Source: Chlamydiota bacterium
Lineage (GTDB): Bacteria; Chlamydiota; Chlamydiia; Chlamydiales; Waddliaceae
Length of the DNA stretch: 16,324 bases
Direction of reading: 5' to 3'
Assembly: GCA_011065005.1 (NCBI GenBank)
Contig: JAAKFP010000012.1
Coordinates: 1 to 16,324, forward strand
The notes under the pieces are model-generated. The model was not told the DNA's origin. It searched no databases and saw nothing but the letters and a program-made list of their open reading frames with translations. Positions 15,433-16,324 of this stretch are shown here, in pieces. How positions within the stretch are numbered: the first letter of the stretch is position 1; every line of letters starts with the position of its first letter. The translations under genes were made by a program, and so were the position numbers.

Positions 15433-15563
15433 CGCTCAAACTCTAGCGTTTTCTAGGTTGAATAGGAGTATGCTGATCGCAGCTGCGAAGAAGCACCATA
15501 TCTAAATGGCACACCCGAAGTTGTCAAGAATTTACGATGCAGGGAGAGCTCTGCTATCGTTTG

Positions 15564-15708
15564 AACGCGAAGATCGCGAAGGAAGCGAAGAAAACGCGAA
15601 AATTATTCTATTGATATAGAACAAGAAGAGGCTTGTCAAAGATGGCATCAATCGTTTCGGTTAGACCAAACGCTACTAATTAAAAAAATCTTCGCGAGTC
15701 TTCGCGTT
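15564..15708. repeat. Inverted pair of CGCGAAG-type repeats
   Basis: AACGCGAAGATCGCGAAG (15564-15581) is mirrored on the other strand by a copy at 15690-15708 with one inserted base. The left copy continues with GAAGCGAAG and AACGCGAAAA to about 15601. The arms are about 110 bp apart. This is a low-complexity intergenic repeat of unknown function, part of which serves as a terminator stem. Confidence 0.55.
15682..15706 (-). terminator. Rho-independent terminator of the 142-aa membrane protein gene
   Basis: On the minus strand, CGCGA and TCGCG form a 5-bp stem around a 4-base loop (plus 15693-15706), followed by AAGA and a run of seven T (plus 15682-15688). It lies about 32 bp beyond the stop codon of the membrane protein gene. 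Confidence 0.6.
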
Positions 15709-15738
15709 TATTTTTAAACAACTCTCTAAAATCTTCCG

Positions 15739-16167
15739 CTACTCGGCTTTGAGCATGACTTTCAGGCCGATCATAATCGCGGCACCGATAAAAAAGCCGT
15801 AATTCATGAGAAAGAACGCAATGACAACTCCTCCAAGAATAAGGCTTCTAGCTACTCCCTGCTCTTCCACAAACTCATTAAAAGATTTGATCAGCGAAAC
15901 GACCTCTTTAGAGAAATAAAAACCTGCGACGAGACCAACGAGCATTCCACCCCATTGGGGTTGGAATAGCATCCAAACAATACCAAGAATTATCAACACA
16001 TAAGCAATGGTGTCTGTTGTGTGTGTCTTGGTGTAGGAGATCATACTTTCGATGTTCTCGTTTTTCTTCAAAGCCTCAAAGGTCTCTGTGAACTTAGTTT
16101 TTGGTTCCTCTTTTTTTTCTTCTTTTTCTTCCGTTTCTTTATCTGAGTCCTCTAATTTTTCCACCAT
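15739..16167 (-). CDS. Small membrane protein with charged N-terminal tail (unknown function)
   Basis: This 142-aa protein is not assigned to a named family. The first 25 residues are highly charged (Glu/Lys-rich) and probably disordered and cytosolic. Four hydrophobic segments follow at about 52-68, 72-87, 106-122 and 124-138, arranged as two hairpins joined by a polar stretch (88-105). It has no signal peptide, known catalytic motif or lipobox. The start is supported by a GGGG core seven nt upstream (plus 16175-16178). The gene stands alone: a terminator follows it, and the second copy of the palindromic repeat ends about 30 bp upstream of the ATG. It could be an ordinary inner-membrane protein, or, with its paired hydrophobic hairpins, one of the inclusion-membrane type proteins of chlamydiae. 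The sequence does not decide. Confidence 0.85.
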   Translation of the reverse strand: MVEKLEDSDKETEEKEEKKEEPKTKFTETFEALKKNENIESMISYTKTHTTDTIAYVLIILGIVWMLFQPQWGGMLVGLVAGFYFSKEVVSLIKSFNEFVEEQGVARSLILGGVVIAFFLMNYGFFIGAAIMIGLKVMLKAE

Positions 16168-16191
16168 GTCAATTCCCCTTTTTTCGGTTAA

Positions 16192-16220
16192 AATTTAATC
16201 TTAGAAAACGCAGTTGAAAA
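16192..16220 (-). promoter_or_regulatory. Weak candidate promoter partly inside the palindromic repeat
   Basis: On the minus strand, TTTTCA (plus 16215-16220, within the repeat's terminal arm) and TAAATT (plus 16192-16197) are separated by 17 bp. Each matches the consensus at four of six positions. If real, the repeat supplies the -35 box of the 142-aa membrane protein gene and the leader is only about 18 nt. Confidence 0.25.
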
Positions 16221-16324
16221 TGATCTATAAGTGCAAGATTTTGGTTCATAACTGCTTACAATGGAGGGTCACATTCCCATACGGTGAAGGGGCCCTCCAT
16301 TGTAAGCGGTTATGGGCCAAGAGA
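16198..16324. repeat. Palindromic MITE-like element, copy 2 (cut by window edge)
   Basis: These 127 bases match the reverse complement of copy 1 (7072-7237) with about five differences, including AAAACGCAGTTGAAAATG, the AACYGCTTACAATG inner arm and the central loop. About 39 bases of the expected 166 lie beyond the window. The two copies are therefore inverted with respect to each other across about 9 kb. Confidence 0.8.

Larger units (their letters stand above)
15362..15738. other. Gene-free stretch between the SH2-ankyrin and membrane-protein genes
   Basis: This interval holds the 26-bp palindrome, an inverted pair of CGCGAAG-type repeats and a minus-strand terminator. A 37-codon open frame at 15506-15619 has no ribosome binding site, and its second half is encoded by the repeat, so it is not called as a gene. 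Nothing else is recognised. Confidence 0.6.

Noticed and set aside
15506..15619. 37-codon open frame between the SH2-ankyrin and membrane-protein genes
   Set aside because: It has no ribosome binding site, is very short, and its second half is encoded by the CGCGAAG-type repeat.

Overview
The window looks like accessory chromosome from an amoeba-associated ('environmental') member of the Chlamydiota, for example the Parachlamydia/Waddlia/Criblamydia/Estrella side of the phylum. This is inferred from content: a secreted RHS/YD-repeat protein with a chlamydial-type N-terminus and a C-terminal domain resembling the chlamydial DUF687 family, plus two proteins built from eukaryotic signalling modules (an F-box protein and an SH2-ankyrin protein). 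No rRNA, tRNA, CRISPR array or transposase gene was seen. The genus cannot be settled from the sequence alone.

Layout, left to right. (1) A minus-strand two-gene operon: a 1843-aa RHS protein (753-6284) whose stop codon overlaps, as TAATG, the start of a 173-aa lipoprotein-like protein (232-753). Copies of a 118-bp GC-rich structured repeat bracket it: copy A (93-210) just downstream and copy B (6533-6650) upstream, in the same orientation. Copy C (6726-6845) lies next to B in inverted orientation. (2) A gene-poor stretch (6285-7236) holding these repeats, a 31-nt hairpin and a 166-bp near-perfect palindrome resembling a MITE. (3) A minus-strand F-box protein with a C-terminal membrane anchor (7237-7965). 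(4) A plus-strand tripartite RND efflux operon: outer-membrane lipoprotein channel, periplasmic adaptor and RND pump (8215-14120), with a good promoter at 8148-8176. (5) A plus-strand SH2-ankyrin protein (14354-15361) with its own promoter, bracketed by two copies of a GGTGTCAG/CTGACACC palindrome. (6) A minus-strand 142-aa membrane protein (15739-16167), followed at the right edge by a second copy of the 166-bp palindrome in inverted orientation.

How the parts relate. The RHS protein is best read as an exported shell protein carrying a serine-hydrolase-like C-terminal payload (Ser1733, Asp1781, His1816). The translationally coupled lipoprotein is its natural candidate partner, either immunity protein or accessory factor. 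The F-box and SH2-ankyrin proteins are candidate host-directed effectors: the first could recruit host SCF ubiquitin ligase, the second could bind host phosphotyrosine. The efflux operon is an ordinary transport system.

The most unusual overall property is that repeat families bracket each accessory module, which suggests the region is assembled from exchangeable or invertible cassettes.
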